From assembly GCA_950097015.1 (NCBI GenBank), contig CATNEN010000002.1, positions 4,495,001-4,559,000 on the forward strand: a DNA stretch of 64,000 bases, written 5' to 3'. Below are positions 22,001-30,194 of this stretch, in pieces (position 1 is the stretch's first letter; every line of letters begins with the position of its first letter). The notes under the pieces were generated by a model that did no database searches, had not been told where the DNA came from, and worked only from the letters and a program-made list of their open reading frames with translations. Made by a program: the position numbers and the translations under genes. This DNA comes from Macrostomum hystrix. Taxonomy: Eukaryota; Platyhelminthes; Macrostomidae.

Positions 22001-22212
22001 TCAGCGCAAAAATGGTCTCCACCAGCTACTGATGAAGCATAGCAATCTCTAGCTTGGCTGGAATCTGAACTCTTGACTTTGTTGAACAGAGAGTGAATCT
22101 TTATGCATAGACAGAGACCACTCATGACAGACAGGCCAGCCAAACTGCACAGGAATACTATGGTTGCTAGGGCAGGTGAGATGCTAGCAACCACTGGTTC
22201 CACATGGTCCAT
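6172..22212 (-). CDS. Single-pass membrane protein with long proline/tyrosine-rich tail, 802 aa, six exons
   Basis: Exons in transcript order are 22212-21929, 19989-19615, 18408-17705, 8371-7922, 7832-7536 and 6470-6172. Intron phases match at all five junctions (2, 2, 1, 1, 1) and the total is exactly 803 codons. Residues 14-37 form the only membrane helix, followed by basic CIKIHSLFNK, so residues 38-802 should be cytoplasmic. The tail has polyproline runs near residues 290-305, several polyQ and polyA runs, and scattered tyrosine motifs (YTSL, VYASI, YEDIY, YSDLY, DYERLP). These are typical of SH2-, SH3- or EVH1-binding adaptors. The first exon starts exactly at ATG after TTACAG, so 5' exons with a larger ectodomain may be missing. 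I do not recognise the family; a signalling or adhesion scaffold is an inference. Confidence 0.7.
6493..6905. repeat. 48-bp minisatellite carrying a TCACGTGA palindrome in nearly every unit
   Basis: Nearly nine units of about 48 bp lie in the last intron of the minus-strand gene. Each has cagtcacgtgatg followed by a cccaaaccccaatttt block. Eight of nine keep CACGTG; the unit near 6606 has CATGTG. Confidence 0.92.
7536..7832 (-). CDS. Exon 5 of the proline-rich membrane protein
   Basis: The acceptor is TTGTCAG|GT and the donor is the weaker G|GTCAGT. Both junctions are phase 1. It encodes residues 605-703, with a seven-glutamine run and a Pro-rich stretch. Confidence 0.7.
7922..8371 (-). CDS. 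Exon 4 of the proline-rich membrane protein
   Basis: The acceptor is ATCCCAG|AC and the donor GATG|GTAAGC, phase 1 at both ends. It encodes residues 455-604, including a polyA stretch, a seven-glutamine run and the tyrosine motifs YEDIY and YSDLY. The 89-bp intron downstream (7833-7921) contains an isolated tRNA-like B box (antisense ggaatcgaactcccgacc). Confidence 0.72.
8540..8835 (-). mobile_element. SINE family 1 copy, minus orientation
   Basis: The whole element reads in reverse. The (TAA)n tail is at about 8527-8541, the core has ccatggactgg, and the antisense B box ggaatcgaacc is near 8772. The tRNA-like head ends about 8830. It lies in intron 3 of the membrane-protein gene. Confidence 0.85.
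9215..9640. repeat. 16-bp minisatellite (CTGTCTCATCTCTCAC)
   Basis: Tandem units alternate between ctcacctgtctcat and ctctaatgtctcat types. Its reverse complement resembles the GAGATGAGACACAGGA units at 24470-25255. Confidence 0.9.
9972..10001. repeat. (CA)n microsatellite
   Basis: A short run of about 15 CA dinucleotides. Confidence 0.95.
10002..10700. other. Intronic stretch without recognised feature
   Basis: Only short open frames and no motif or repeat recognised. It lies in intron 3 of the membrane-protein gene. Confidence 0.4.
10705..11275. repeat. 21-bp minisatellite (CTAACCCCACTCTCTGTCTAT)
   Basis: About 26 units with indel variants (ccctgcactctc, cactgtctatg). Confidence 0.9.
11795..12050. 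repeat. 14-bp minisatellite (ACTGTAGCTGTAAC)
   Basis: About 18 units, followed to about 12130 by a degenerate atttaatggagtag repeat. Confidence 0.9.
12424..12579 (+). CDS. Small ORF, 51 aa, protein-like (uncertain)
   Basis: An ATG at 12424 opens a 51-residue frame, MLPGGSAYSKADQ..., with a helix-like middle (SAKIAQQQFSEAIKQHL), and ends at TAG. The composition is more protein-like than its surroundings. It lies inside an intron of the opposite-strand gene. There is no conserved domain I can name and it may be chance. Confidence 0.2.
   Translation: MLPGGSAYSKADQYVCHSLSAKIAQQQFSEAIKQHLDVHQPSGALLCCRAS
12791..13380 (+). mobile_element. Long tRNA-derived SINE (family 3, about 590 bp) with 13-bp target duplication
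   Basis: Exact 13-bp repeats aagaccgcaggaa flank it at 12778-12790 and 13381-13393. The head has a tRNA-like A-box region (gagtgggtcagcggctagcg) and a B box (agttcgattctc) near 12845. The body is GC-rich, and the 3' end is a short (ATAG)n tail. No coding capacity is expected; GC-rich frames inside it are ignored. This is a complete insertion in intron 3 of the membrane-protein gene. Confidence 0.82.
13394..14194. other. Intronic stretch without recognised feature
   Basis: AT-rich sequence with no coding frame, repeat or RNA gene that I recognise. Confidence 0.4.
14195..14760. repeat. 16-bp minisatellite (ATTTTAGCGAATTGGG)
   Basis: Degenerate tandem units with aattggg, aattggga and ttagtaa variants. 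The outer parts, near 14290-14340 and 14570-14760, are more diverged. Confidence 0.88.
14761..15559. other. Intronic AT-rich stretch
   Basis: Nothing recognised apart from short uninformative frames. Confidence 0.4.
15560..16975. repeat. 23-bp minisatellite (CCATCCGCTCTCTATTTCTCTA), about 60 units
   Basis: A long pyrimidine-rich array. Variant units (ccaatccgct, acccatccgct, gtaccatccgct, ttccaatccact) recur in fixed order, for example around 15595-15860 and 15960-16145. This indicates higher-order block duplication. Confidence 0.93.
17383..17697 (+). mobile_element. SINE family 2 (tRNA-derived) inserted at a splice donor
   Basis: The head has an A box (gtggcagagcggtc) and a B-box-like gctcgattccgcgg. 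The body includes caaggcacagtggaagtgta and a gtgtgcgtgtgtgctcagga stretch, and the tail is (TTA)n-like. Exact 11-bp copies of aactcaccaag at 17372-17382 and 17698-17708 flank it. This target duplication contains the minus-strand donor CTTG|GTGAGTT of the adjacent exon. Other copies are at 29104-29395 and 45295-45960 and a fragment near 48025. Confidence 0.85.
17705..18408 (-). CDS. Exon 3 of the proline-rich membrane protein
   Basis: The acceptor is GTCGCCCGCAG|C (phase 2) and the donor CTTG|GTGAGT (phase 1). It encodes residues 220-454: a run of 13 prolines broken by one alanine near residues 290-305, further PPPP runs, polyQ/His, and tyrosine motifs LYTSL and VYASI. The frame stays open upstream through an 18-bp repeat array and downstream into a SINE, but phase matching supports these borders. 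Confidence 0.72.
18440..18835. repeat. 18-bp minisatellite next to an exon acceptor, open frame on minus strand
   Basis: About 21 units reading ATGACCAATCTAGGCACA on the minus strand, which translate to MTNLGT repeats. Being a multiple of three, the array is open in frame with exon 3. I treat it as the end of the intron. Confidence 0.92.
18836..19284. other. Intronic stretch without recognised feature
   Basis: No repeat or coding frame recognised between the 18-bp array and the SINE. Confidence 0.4.
19285..19590 (-). mobile_element. SINE family 1 copy, diverged, minus orientation
   Basis: It shows the family core around tccagtccatggactggggg, then the acccattcaacagctgggtg block. A roughly 40-bp insertion precedes an antisense B box (ggtattcgaactctcgacc) near 19537. 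It lies in intron 2 of the membrane-protein gene. Confidence 0.75.
19615..19989 (-). CDS. Exon 2 of the proline-rich membrane protein
   Basis: The acceptor is TTATCACAG|C and the donor CCAAG|GTTTGT, phase 2 at both ends. It encodes residues 95-220, including VDIYETTTVSIDGD, a basic KKRSSGRLSLRESF segment and a six-alanine run. Confidence 0.72.
20433..21640. repeat. 21-bp minisatellite, about 57 units, in intron 1
   Basis: Unit core ggctatggctgtggtattcaa. Point variants (tac for tat, attgaa for attcaa, tttggt) are arranged in larger blocks. The segment from 21121 is repeated almost exactly from 21331, a 210-bp (10-unit) period. The array is open in several frames on both strands because 21 is a multiple of three. 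Confidence 0.95.
21929..22212 (-). CDS. Exon 1 (or first recognised exon) of the membrane protein
   Basis: It starts at the ATG at 22212, directly after TTACAG. It encodes residues 1-95, with the membrane helix at 14-37, and ends at donor CT|GTAAGT in phase 2. Confidence 0.65.
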
Positions 22213-22224
22213 CTGTAATTTCAA

Positions 22225-24307
22225 ACATCAATGTGATTAAATTACCTAGTTAAAAGACAAACAAAAATATATTGAACTAGCTAAGTGGTTCAAATTTTTA
22301 ACTAGGCAAAACAATACTGGTCCTCGGGTAAGATATTTAGCTAAATTAAAATTGTAATATAGCCAAGCTACCTTCAACTAAAAAGGCATTGTAATATGTT
22401 TCATATAATTAATAATTAATTTATTTTTTTGTTTTATTGTTTTATAGTCTATTGACTAAGCAGCCATGCAAATTAATAAAATTATACAAATAGATACTGT
22501 CTCAAAGCTTCAAAGCTAGCAATAAATGTGCTAAATTTAAGTTTTTGGATATATATTTAGATACTATGTCAGGTTAAAATGTATTACAAACAAATTTTAA
22601 AGATTTGTGTAACTTCTAAAATTATTACTAACTAGCAAACAGATATATACTAGCCATAAATTATGGCTACAAAATAATAAGGTAAAAAGCTAAATTAATA
22701 TTGTTATCATAATATCTGCTAGTATGTTATAATGTTACTAGATAAATAAAATAACAGGCATGGCCTAGTCATTTTTAGAAAAATGTATGACGATTTGAGA
22801 TTAACTTTTGATAAATGTAATGTTAAGTGTAAGTGTAAGTCACGTTATATAAGTGAATTTCGAAGTCAAAGCGTCCAGCACCGTGAGTCCGTGACACAAA
22901 GTAAACAGGATTGGCCGCTTTGCAGGAAAACATAATTCATTTTAAACTTGAGCTGAATACAAATTGGCGCGCCAACCTACCACAACAAAATTGCAAAAAT
23001 AAACAAGCTGTAATCTAAAAAAACTGCCTAATAACCTAGCAGTCATAATAATAATAATAATAATCTTAGTAGGCAGCTTTATTTATTATTTTTTTTACTT
23101 ACGCTTTTACGAAGAGTAAAGCCTTCTGTCATGCATCATTCGCGATGGTCACAATTCCGTTAAATAACAAGGAACTCAAGGTCCCCCACGTCTCTACTTA
23201 CCGTCCACTTTAGACCCTGCCCTCGAAACACCTTTACCTGTTACCGACATGGGGATTCGAGATTGTCTCCAGACCCGCGGTTAACCCCCACCTAAATTTA
23301 ACTTTCGGCCGTGCCATCCTTTCAGCTAAGAGTGAGCGCCTCTTAGGTCTCAGCGCAGGTTCCGGTTTCGTTTCTCCTCTCCGGCCCCTTTCTTGCCCGC
23401 CCTTCCCACCTCTCCCTTCCTTCCTTTTCCCACCCCTGCGCCTGGTCCCCACCCTTACCTTCACCCACTCAGCTCGACTCCACCGCAAACTTAATTCCCT
23501 CTTTCCACCAGAAAGAACGAGAACTCTCAAAACGTGTGGTTCCATTAGCTCGGAGAGTCTCACTGCGAATCACTCCTTTCATACTCTGTTTATTTCATTA
23601 TTTTCATAGGTACTTTCGCCTCTCCCATATCCTTCTCTCCCTTCTTGCGCTCGGCCGCTCGCCGCTCCTCTCGTATATCGTCTCGCATATAGGGCCTCCT
23701 CTCGCCCTAGTCTTCCTCGTCGGTGCTCGTCAGTGGTGACCCACCCAGGCCAACTTTCCACAACGTGTGCCCCCTGACCCCACCTGCTCAACCCGCGATC
23801 GGGATCAACATCACCTTAAAGATGGGCTGCTTCTTATAGTGGTCCTTGTTAAATTTATATGCCATGCATCTATAGTCTCAATCTCAATCTCTTCGCCTTT
23901 CTCAATTATCAAGTGAATATGCACATACGATACTGCATATAAGTACCATAGACGACCAGCACAAGGACGGGACAATGATCGTTTCATGGAGAATTTATTA
24001 AAGGCAGATTTTCACGGAAAATACACTAGCGAGCTAGATAAAAACTTTTTACTTTTTCCACATTAAAATGTTGATGACTTTCTATTTGCCTCCAGATTGG
24101 CCTACAAATTCTTCATAAAAAAAATTCGTAATTCTCTTAATACACTTATACTCGACTGTGATGGTAAAATTTAGTTTCTCACTACATTGACTAGCCTTAG
24201 ACTTGCTGTTTTGCTTCATTAAAAATAAAGGAAAATAAAACTAGATACAAGTTATTGAAACAAAAAAGATTACGCTTAAAAGGTACGATCAAGGCCGTGA
24301 TAAAGTG
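22225..24307. other. Gene-poor stretch with a GC-rich island
   Basis: 22225-23100 is AT-rich and featureless apart from a short (TAA)n run near 23048. About 23150-23830 is clearly GC-rich, with pyrimidine-rich plus-strand composition. Its open frames give only low-complexity Arg/Gly-rich peptides on the minus strand. It may be a promoter island of the downstream minus-strand gene or an unrecognised transposon end. 23830-24307 shows nothing. Confidence 0.4.
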
Positions 24308-24379
24308 ATAAATGCATGGATACCAGCATTAGCTGGGGCAATTCGCCATTGACTGAACAGCAGTACGCAGCCCTTAGGT

Positions 24380-25376
24380 CAGAGGTCGGCAAACTTATTA
24401 GCTAGCGGGCCAAAGAGAAAACCTAAAAGACGACAGCGGGCCGCATTGACTGTAGAAATAAGAGATAGGGGAGAGGTGAGACACAGGAGACATGAGACAC
24501 GGGAGAGATGAGATACAGGAGAGATGAGACACAGGAGAGATGAGGCGCAGGAGTGATGAGACACGGGAGAGATAAGACACAGGAGAGATGAGACATAGGA
24601 GAGAAGAGGCACAGGAGTGATGAGACACAGGAGAGATGAGACATAGGAGAGATGAGGCACAGGAGTGATGAGACACAGGAGAGATGAGACACAGGAGAGA
24701 TGAGACACAGGAGAGATGAGACATAGGAGAGATAAGGCACAGGAGTGATGAGACACAGGAGACATGAGACACAGGAGAGATGAGACACGGGAGAGATGAG
24801 ACACGGGAGAGATGAGGCGCAGGAGTGATGAGACACAGGAGAGATGAGGCGCAGGAGTGATGAGACACAGGAGAGATGAGACACAGGAGAGATGAGACAC
24901 AGGAGAGATGAGACACAGGAGAGATGAGACACAGGAGAGATGAGACATAGGAGAGATAAGGCACAGGAGTGATGAGACACAGGAGACATGAGACACAGGA
25001 GAGATGAGACACGGGAGAGATGAGACACGGGAGAGATGAGGCGCAGGAGTGATGAGACACAGGAGAGATGAGGCACAGGAGAGATGAGACACAGGAGAGA
25101 TAAGACACAGGAGAGATGAGACACAGGAGAGATGAGACACAGGAGTGATGAGACACAGGAGAGATGAGGCACAGGAGTGATGAGACACAGGAGAGATGAG
25201 GCACAGGAGTGATGAGACACAGGAGAGATGAGACACAGGAGAGATGAGGCGCAGGACATACGTGACCGAGGAAAGACAGACCTGGGAAACATAAAGAGGA
25301 TGCTGTATGTGTTGGAAGTGGCAACGGGCCGGATTTGGGAGCTTCGAGGGCCGCGGGCCGGAGTTTGCCGACCCTG
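24380..25376. mobile_element. Non-autonomous hAT element enclosing a minisatellite
   Basis: Terminal inverted repeats: the left end is cagaggtcggcaaact and the right end reads cagggtcggcaaact on the other strand, each followed by GGCC-rich sequence. Flanking 8-bp sites are ccttaggt (24372-24379) and ctttaggt (25377-25384), 7 of 8 identical. TIRs beginning CAG and 8-bp duplications are typical of hAT transposons. No transposase. Most of the interior is the 16-bp array. Confidence 0.8.
24470..25255. repeat. 16-bp minisatellite (GATGAGACACAGGAGA) inside the hAT MITE
   Basis: About 49 units with gcgcaggagt and acacgggaga variants. Minus-strand frames over 300 residues long (LLCLISPVSHLSCVS-type) are artefacts of the repeat. 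Confidence 0.95.
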
Positions 25377-25430
25377 CTTTAGGTGGTGTCGTCTGGCTGC
25401 ACACCTGGGCAAAATGGAACAGGTAAAATC

Positions 25431-25940
25431 AAATAGTTTCATACTAAAATAACAAAGATTACAAATAAATTCGATTCCTTAGAGACCAACTAAGCGTTGA
25501 TAAATGGCATGGAGTGTTGCATGTACAAGTCCTATTCAGGGTTACATACAGTATTACAAATTCAGAGTAGTAGCTAGCTGTAGTTTTGAGTAGAAGCAGT
25601 TAATATTAACTGGATCTTTAATATCCTAAAGTCCGTCAGTTTGGGGACTAGGTCACATAGTAAAAATTATACAAATTATACTAGTTTGTATTACTGTACT
25701 CGTACTATATTAGGCGCACACGCATTTCTCACCGGTCAAAAATCGTATCGCCTGATCTAAAAATAGCATGCCCAGTAAACCTCTACCTTGTATAGACAAG
25801 TACAGCAGTGACGAAACTAGGATCTAAAATTAGCACACAGTCATGGAATTGCACCAGGATTTCCCATGGATTTCGTTAGTCTTACAGAGAAAGGCTACTA
25901 ACCGAGTACGCTGACATTGTTAAAGGCACTTAATTCGCTA
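25431..25940. other. Stretch without recognised feature
   Basis: No coding frame, RNA gene or repeat recognised. Confidence 0.4.
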
Positions 25941-25944
25941 ACGA

Positions 25945-26090
25945 GATGAGAGGATGAGATTGGGAGAGATAAGACAGGATACAATGACGAGCAGACGACA
26001 TGACGAGATATGAGACAGGAGATAAGACAGAAGAGAGGAAGAGGAGACAGAACAGGCATGGAGAGATAAAACATGGGAGAAATGAGGTAG
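25945..26090. repeat. Degenerate relative of the 16-bp GAGATGAGACAGGAG satellite
   Basis: Words such as gagatatgagacaggaga, gataagacagaagagag and gagacagaacaggcatgg show a decayed array of the family seen at 24470-25255. Confidence 0.6.
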
Positions 26091-26829
26091 GCGAGTCTGC
26101 CAACTAAAAAATCGGAAAATAACAATTACGTTAAAACTGATTTTAAAGTGAAATTTGTAAGGAACTGAATAGTTTCGTTTCGCATTGCTGCAGACGGTTG
26201 CTTCAGTTTGAGTGCCAAACTTTACAGAGTGGTCAGTGAGACATTTACTGCGTGCCTTCACCAACCAGCGTTTCATTTGTATTTCTTTCTTCTAAATAAA
26301 AGTTCTATTTTGCTCCGCACGCACTCACAGACATGGAAATATAAGTTAAAATTAAATTTCGTTTGCTATTATTATACAAGGGTAATAGTTGGTTTAGAGT
26401 TGTAAGACTTCACACAAGTTAGATATTTATGTTTTGAGGATCAGACGACTGCAAAAACTATTTCGCACAGTGCACACATAGATTCTGTCCGACTTGTACT
26501 TATCAGAATTGAATAATTGAACTCAAGTGCTTTTAGATTTTGAAATATAATAGAAGTTTGTTTAAATTGATTCTATAAATTAAAACGAATATTAATGAGG
26601 AATCTAAAAACTTTGAGGCATAAAATAATAACAGAGATAGTGAGCTGGGTCAAAGGTGAACAATTGAATTCTTGTTTAAAGTAAACACGACACACGGGGA
26701 CAGCGCACCTGGGTATAGTGTGATAAACGGGACGAACTTGACAATAATCATTTACTTGCGCCAACACTAAGCTCTGGGAATAGACTTTTGAATGGGAATA
26801 CAGTTCGCAATGATTAGAAGATTTGTAAT
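26091..26829. other. AT-rich stretch without recognised feature
   Basis: Nothing supported. Confidence 0.4.
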
Positions 26830-26849
26830 CCCCATGATTTGAGGATTAA

Positions 26850-27270
26850 AAAATCATATAGGAATTGAAATCCCATTGGTTTTGGGGTTGAAATCCCTTT
26901 GGTTTTGGGATTGAAATCCCTTTGGTTTTGGGATTAAAATCCCTTGATTTTGGGATTGAAGTTCCCTTCATTTTGGGATTGAAATCCCTTTGGTTTTGGG
27001 ATTAAAATCCCTTGATTTTGGGATTGAAGTTCCCTTCATTTTGGGATTGAAATCCCTTTGGTTTTGGGATTAAAATCCCTTGATTTTGGGATTGAAGTTC
27101 CCTTCATTTTAGGATTGAAATCCCTTTGGTTTTGGGATTAAAATCCCTTGATATTGGGATTGAAGTTCCCTTCATTTTGGGATTGAAATCCCTTTGATTT
27201 TGGGATTCAAATCCGTTGATCTTGATTGAAATTCCAGTGATTTTGGTATTGAAATTCCCATGATTTTGGG
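26850..27270. repeat. 22-23 bp minisatellite with three-unit higher-order structure
   Basis: Monomers carry the inverted repeat GGGATT..AATCCC. Three types alternate (aaatccctttgg, aaatcccttgat, agttcccttcat), giving a period of about 68 bp repeated at least three times between about 26913 and 27180. Confidence 0.9.
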
Positions 27271-28102
27271 AGTTGGGTTTACCGTGATTGATACACAGAG
27301 ACTTACAGAGCTTGATAAACAGAAATAAAGACTACAACTCTAGGATGATAAACCAGTCAAAAGAAAACAAAAATAGCTTACATTTTGTTACGTGTTCTCT
27401 TCACAACAAACGCAAATTTAATTGCCTTGCCTCGTACAATAGAAACAAAACAAAATGTTATATAAGGGAACATAAAAACGCTTGACAGACATCAGCGCTG
27501 ATACACAAAAAACTGTTTGCCCCTCTGACATGGCGTCATAGACAGACCGGACACACAAGCAGACAGCAGACTTTGCAGCTCTCAGCTAGGATTGTTAAAT
27601 TTTGAAATTAACGAGGGTTTCTAAAAATGTGTTATGTTTTTTGTTGCAGATGTTTGGTAAGTCCCACGTGTATGTGCAAGGCACAATTTTAAAATTTGGG
27701 TTTATACATTTAGGAGATTTGTACATACAGAAAAGTTATGTATGTCTATGGCTGTTTTCCCTTCTACTCAAATGTACTAATCCCTTGAATCCTATAAATC
27801 ACCATTGATCGCAGCAAAAAGTCAATTTAAAGATTTTAAAGAATAAATCGAAAACTAATTTCCGGGTCTAGTCTAGTCAAGTCTATTGAAAGTCGAGTCT
27901 TATCAATGACTTTTTTTAAACCTACTTAACATGAGAGTGGATAAATCTATGCCCAGGGTTAGGAAACAAGGAGCCGACAGAATCTCTAATGACGACGCCA
28001 TTTGACGGCTTATTTTGTCTTCAAACCCAAAATAAAAATGATCACAAATATTAGAAGATAACAAGTCTAAAACACACGCAAAGCTAATTTACGTATCAGA
28101 GC
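27271..28102. other. Intergenic stretch
   Basis: Short uninformative frames only. It is the 3' flank of the minus-strand gene ending at 28103. Confidence 0.4.
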
Positions 28103-28846
28103 TCATCGTGTCGATGTCGCTGACGAGCTCTGAAACTCAAGTCGGGAACGATTGGCCATAGACTGCATGACCCGATCGTCTGGAGACGGCGAGTCAAACT
28201 GAAATGGGGTCGAAATCGCCACTGACGGCCGCGAATGATATAATTGCTGCTGATAGTCTGTGGGTGTCATGGCCTCAGTCAAGTACATGGCCAACTGACT
28301 GCACAGCATCCGGTTTACTCCGCCTCGCCTTAGCGACGGTGCTGAGGAGGCTGCCAAGCAATGCACACTGGGCTGCTGCTTCACCGGCAATAGCTGCTGT
28401 TGCTGCTGCTGCTTAGTGAGGCTGAGCCTGGTTTGTGTTTCTGTAGACAGTTGCGCATCAAGTACTGCTGCTTCACAATTTCTGTTGTCATTTACTTCCA
28501 AAAAAGTCTGTTTATCTACTTTCTGCTGCTGAGCTTCATTGTACTGTAGAGTCTGCTGGGGTATCTGCGATTTTGTAGTTTCCTTGGCTGGTTCCGGTTG
28601 GCAGTGTTCAATTAGAAGCGCATTCTCAAACAGCGAGACTGGCGGCTTTGGCAACCTAACAGAAGCCAGGAGTGACGCCTTGCCAACCTGCCTACTGCGC
28701 TTGGGCTGCTGCTGCTGCTGCAGGGGAAACGATCTAGGAGATGCGGCTGGTCGAGCATTAGCTAACCGGCTTTGGCTCAGGTCTGGCCTACGCATTCGAG
28801 CCAGAGAGCTGGCCTCGCGAGCCATCATGAGCATGGTGTCCGCCAT
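28103..28846 (-). CDS. Unrecognised intronless polyQ protein, 247 aa
   Basis: The first in-frame ATG is at 28846 (context caaATGG, MADTMLMMAREASS). An in-frame stop lies about 90 nt upstream, so no longer start is available without a spliced exon. The protein is hydrophilic, basic at the N terminus (ARMRRPDLSQSRLANARP) and rich in Gln and Ser. Glutamine runs occur near residues 50 and 160, and a QMADTML-like helix opens the chain. The C-terminal third (DYQQQLYHSRPSVAIS..., SPSPDDRVMQSMANRSRLEF) looks disordered with Ser-Pro sites. There is no membrane segment. A splice acceptor (TTTCCATAG) just 5' of the ATG leaves open an upstream 5'UTR exon. The family is unknown to me. Confidence 0.55.
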   Translation of the reverse strand: MADTMLMMAREASSLARMRRPDLSQSRLANARPAASPRSFPLQQQQQPKRSRQVGKASLLASVRLPKPPVSLFENALLIEHCQPEPAKETTKSQIPQQTLQYNEAQQQKVDKQTFLEVNDNRNCEAAVLDAQLSTETQTRLSLTKQQQQQQLLPVKQQPSVHCLAASSAPSLRRGGVNRMLCSQLAMYLTEAMTPTDYQQQLYHSRPSVAISTPFQFDSPSPDDRVMQSMANRSRLEFQSSSATSTR

Positions 28847-29103
28847 TTGGTTGCTATGGAAATTTCCGAGCACGAGGTTAACAAGGCAAGCAAATATATT
28901 ATTTCCCAAATAGTCACAGAATTAGAGCGAATGCGTTTTGAACAGAGCAGTCTGATCTGAAAGAAATTTGAAAAGCTTGAAGTAATGTAAAATACTGACT
29001 TAGTGCAGCATACAACAACCTTGCCAACAATACATTTTTCTATATGTGGACAACCTAACCATAAAAATTGACTCAAACAAAAATTAAAATACAAATTATT
29101 TTT

Positions 29104-29395
29104 GTTGGAGGGCTGCGGGCAATGGCACACTATTTGGTGACACTAGACCCGCAGTCAGCGAGTAGGCAATTCTGCCCATTTCGCTGACTCCTGAGCACAC
29201 ACGCACACAGATAACGTACGCAGGTACACACTCACGCAGAGGTGTGTACATCTGCCCTGACTTTCTCATAGACAGGCAGTGTACACTATCCTAGAAGGTT
29301 GGAGGTCCAAGTGAATGTGGACTTGCCGCGGAATCGAGCTCAGGGACCTTGTTGCTAGAGGCAAACGAGTTAGACCACTCTGCCACTCACTATTA
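29104..29395 (-). mobile_element. SINE family 2 copy, minus orientation
   Basis: It matches the 17383 element in reverse. It starts at ggagggctgcgggcaatggc, includes tgtacatctgccctgac, and ends at the antisense tRNA-like head (tagaccactctgccactca). Confidence 0.85.
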
Positions 29396-29399
29396 GGTG

Positions 29400-29545
29400 G
29401 CGCTTCGAAAGTCTGTGCACAGCTGTTCGGTCCGCGGACTGGGGGGATGGTACACCCACTAAAATTTCTGCCCCAACTAATACTGGCATCTAAAAGAATC
29501 AAATTTTGGTCCTCGGAACCGATATTTTGAAATACTGACCTCTTG
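29400..29545 (-). mobile_element. SINE family 1 fragment, minus orientation
   Basis: A diverged piece containing cagctgttcggtccgcggac and gatggtacacccac, directly abutting the family 2 SINE. Confidence 0.55.
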
Positions 29546-30194
29546 TTCAGGTATCATATGCTCAAATTACATGCTAAAACTACTCAGACAATAAAGATTA
29601 CGCAAAAAATACGATTTTGTTCCCAGAAGAAAACAAAAATAGAAAAAAAACTAAAAAACACACAAAAACTTCTACACACGTATTGTATTGTATTTCCTAA
29701 GATTTGCTTGAAAAAACAATTGAATTAAAACAATCAGTAAGTTATAAAAAGAGCTATTCGGATTTCAAGTTGCTTGTCAAAAAATTGCTAAACGACAATT
29801 GTACGAGTAGAGGAAAAAGAAACAAACTAGCAGACATTTACTTAACAAAAATGCATGTAACTATCACTATGCCAAGGCTGGGTTAAATAATTCTGTTTTG
29901 TTTCTATTTTCGAATCGGAAGGTTTTCAAATGATATTCTTGTGAAAAAATCACTGAAAAATCCTGCATAGCAACAAACCGCTGTAAATTAAATAGATTAA
30001 ATAGTTTTTTTGTTTATAACAGCTAATTTTGTAAATTCAAAAACATCAAGAAGCTCTTTTGAGCAATTTGTACAGGATGCTGCATACATTGTGTAGCGCG
30101 TTAAAAATTACCTATGTACTTCTCATATACTTTAACCCGCTATTAATTCTAACTTAATTAAAAGGACTTTGATTAATTACAAATCATGTCCTAT
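29546..30194. other. AT-rich stretch without recognised feature
   Basis: Nothing supported. Confidence 0.4.

Larger units (their letters stand above)
24308..25430 (+). mobile_element. SINE family 1 fragment interrupted by a hAT MITE
   Basis: Diverged family 1 sequence (taccagcattagctgggg ... cagtacgcagccctta) ends at 24379. It resumes at 25377 with ggtgtcgtctggctgcacac. The gap is the MITE at 24380-25376. Confidence 0.7.

Noticed and set aside
23234-23791. Arg/Gly-rich ORFs in the GC-rich island
   Set aside because: Low-complexity composition from G-rich DNA; no domain or supporting splice structure.
24379-25442. Three minus-strand frames of 308-341 residues
   Set aside because: They read through the 16-bp satellite within a MITE; all three frames are open, so none is informative.
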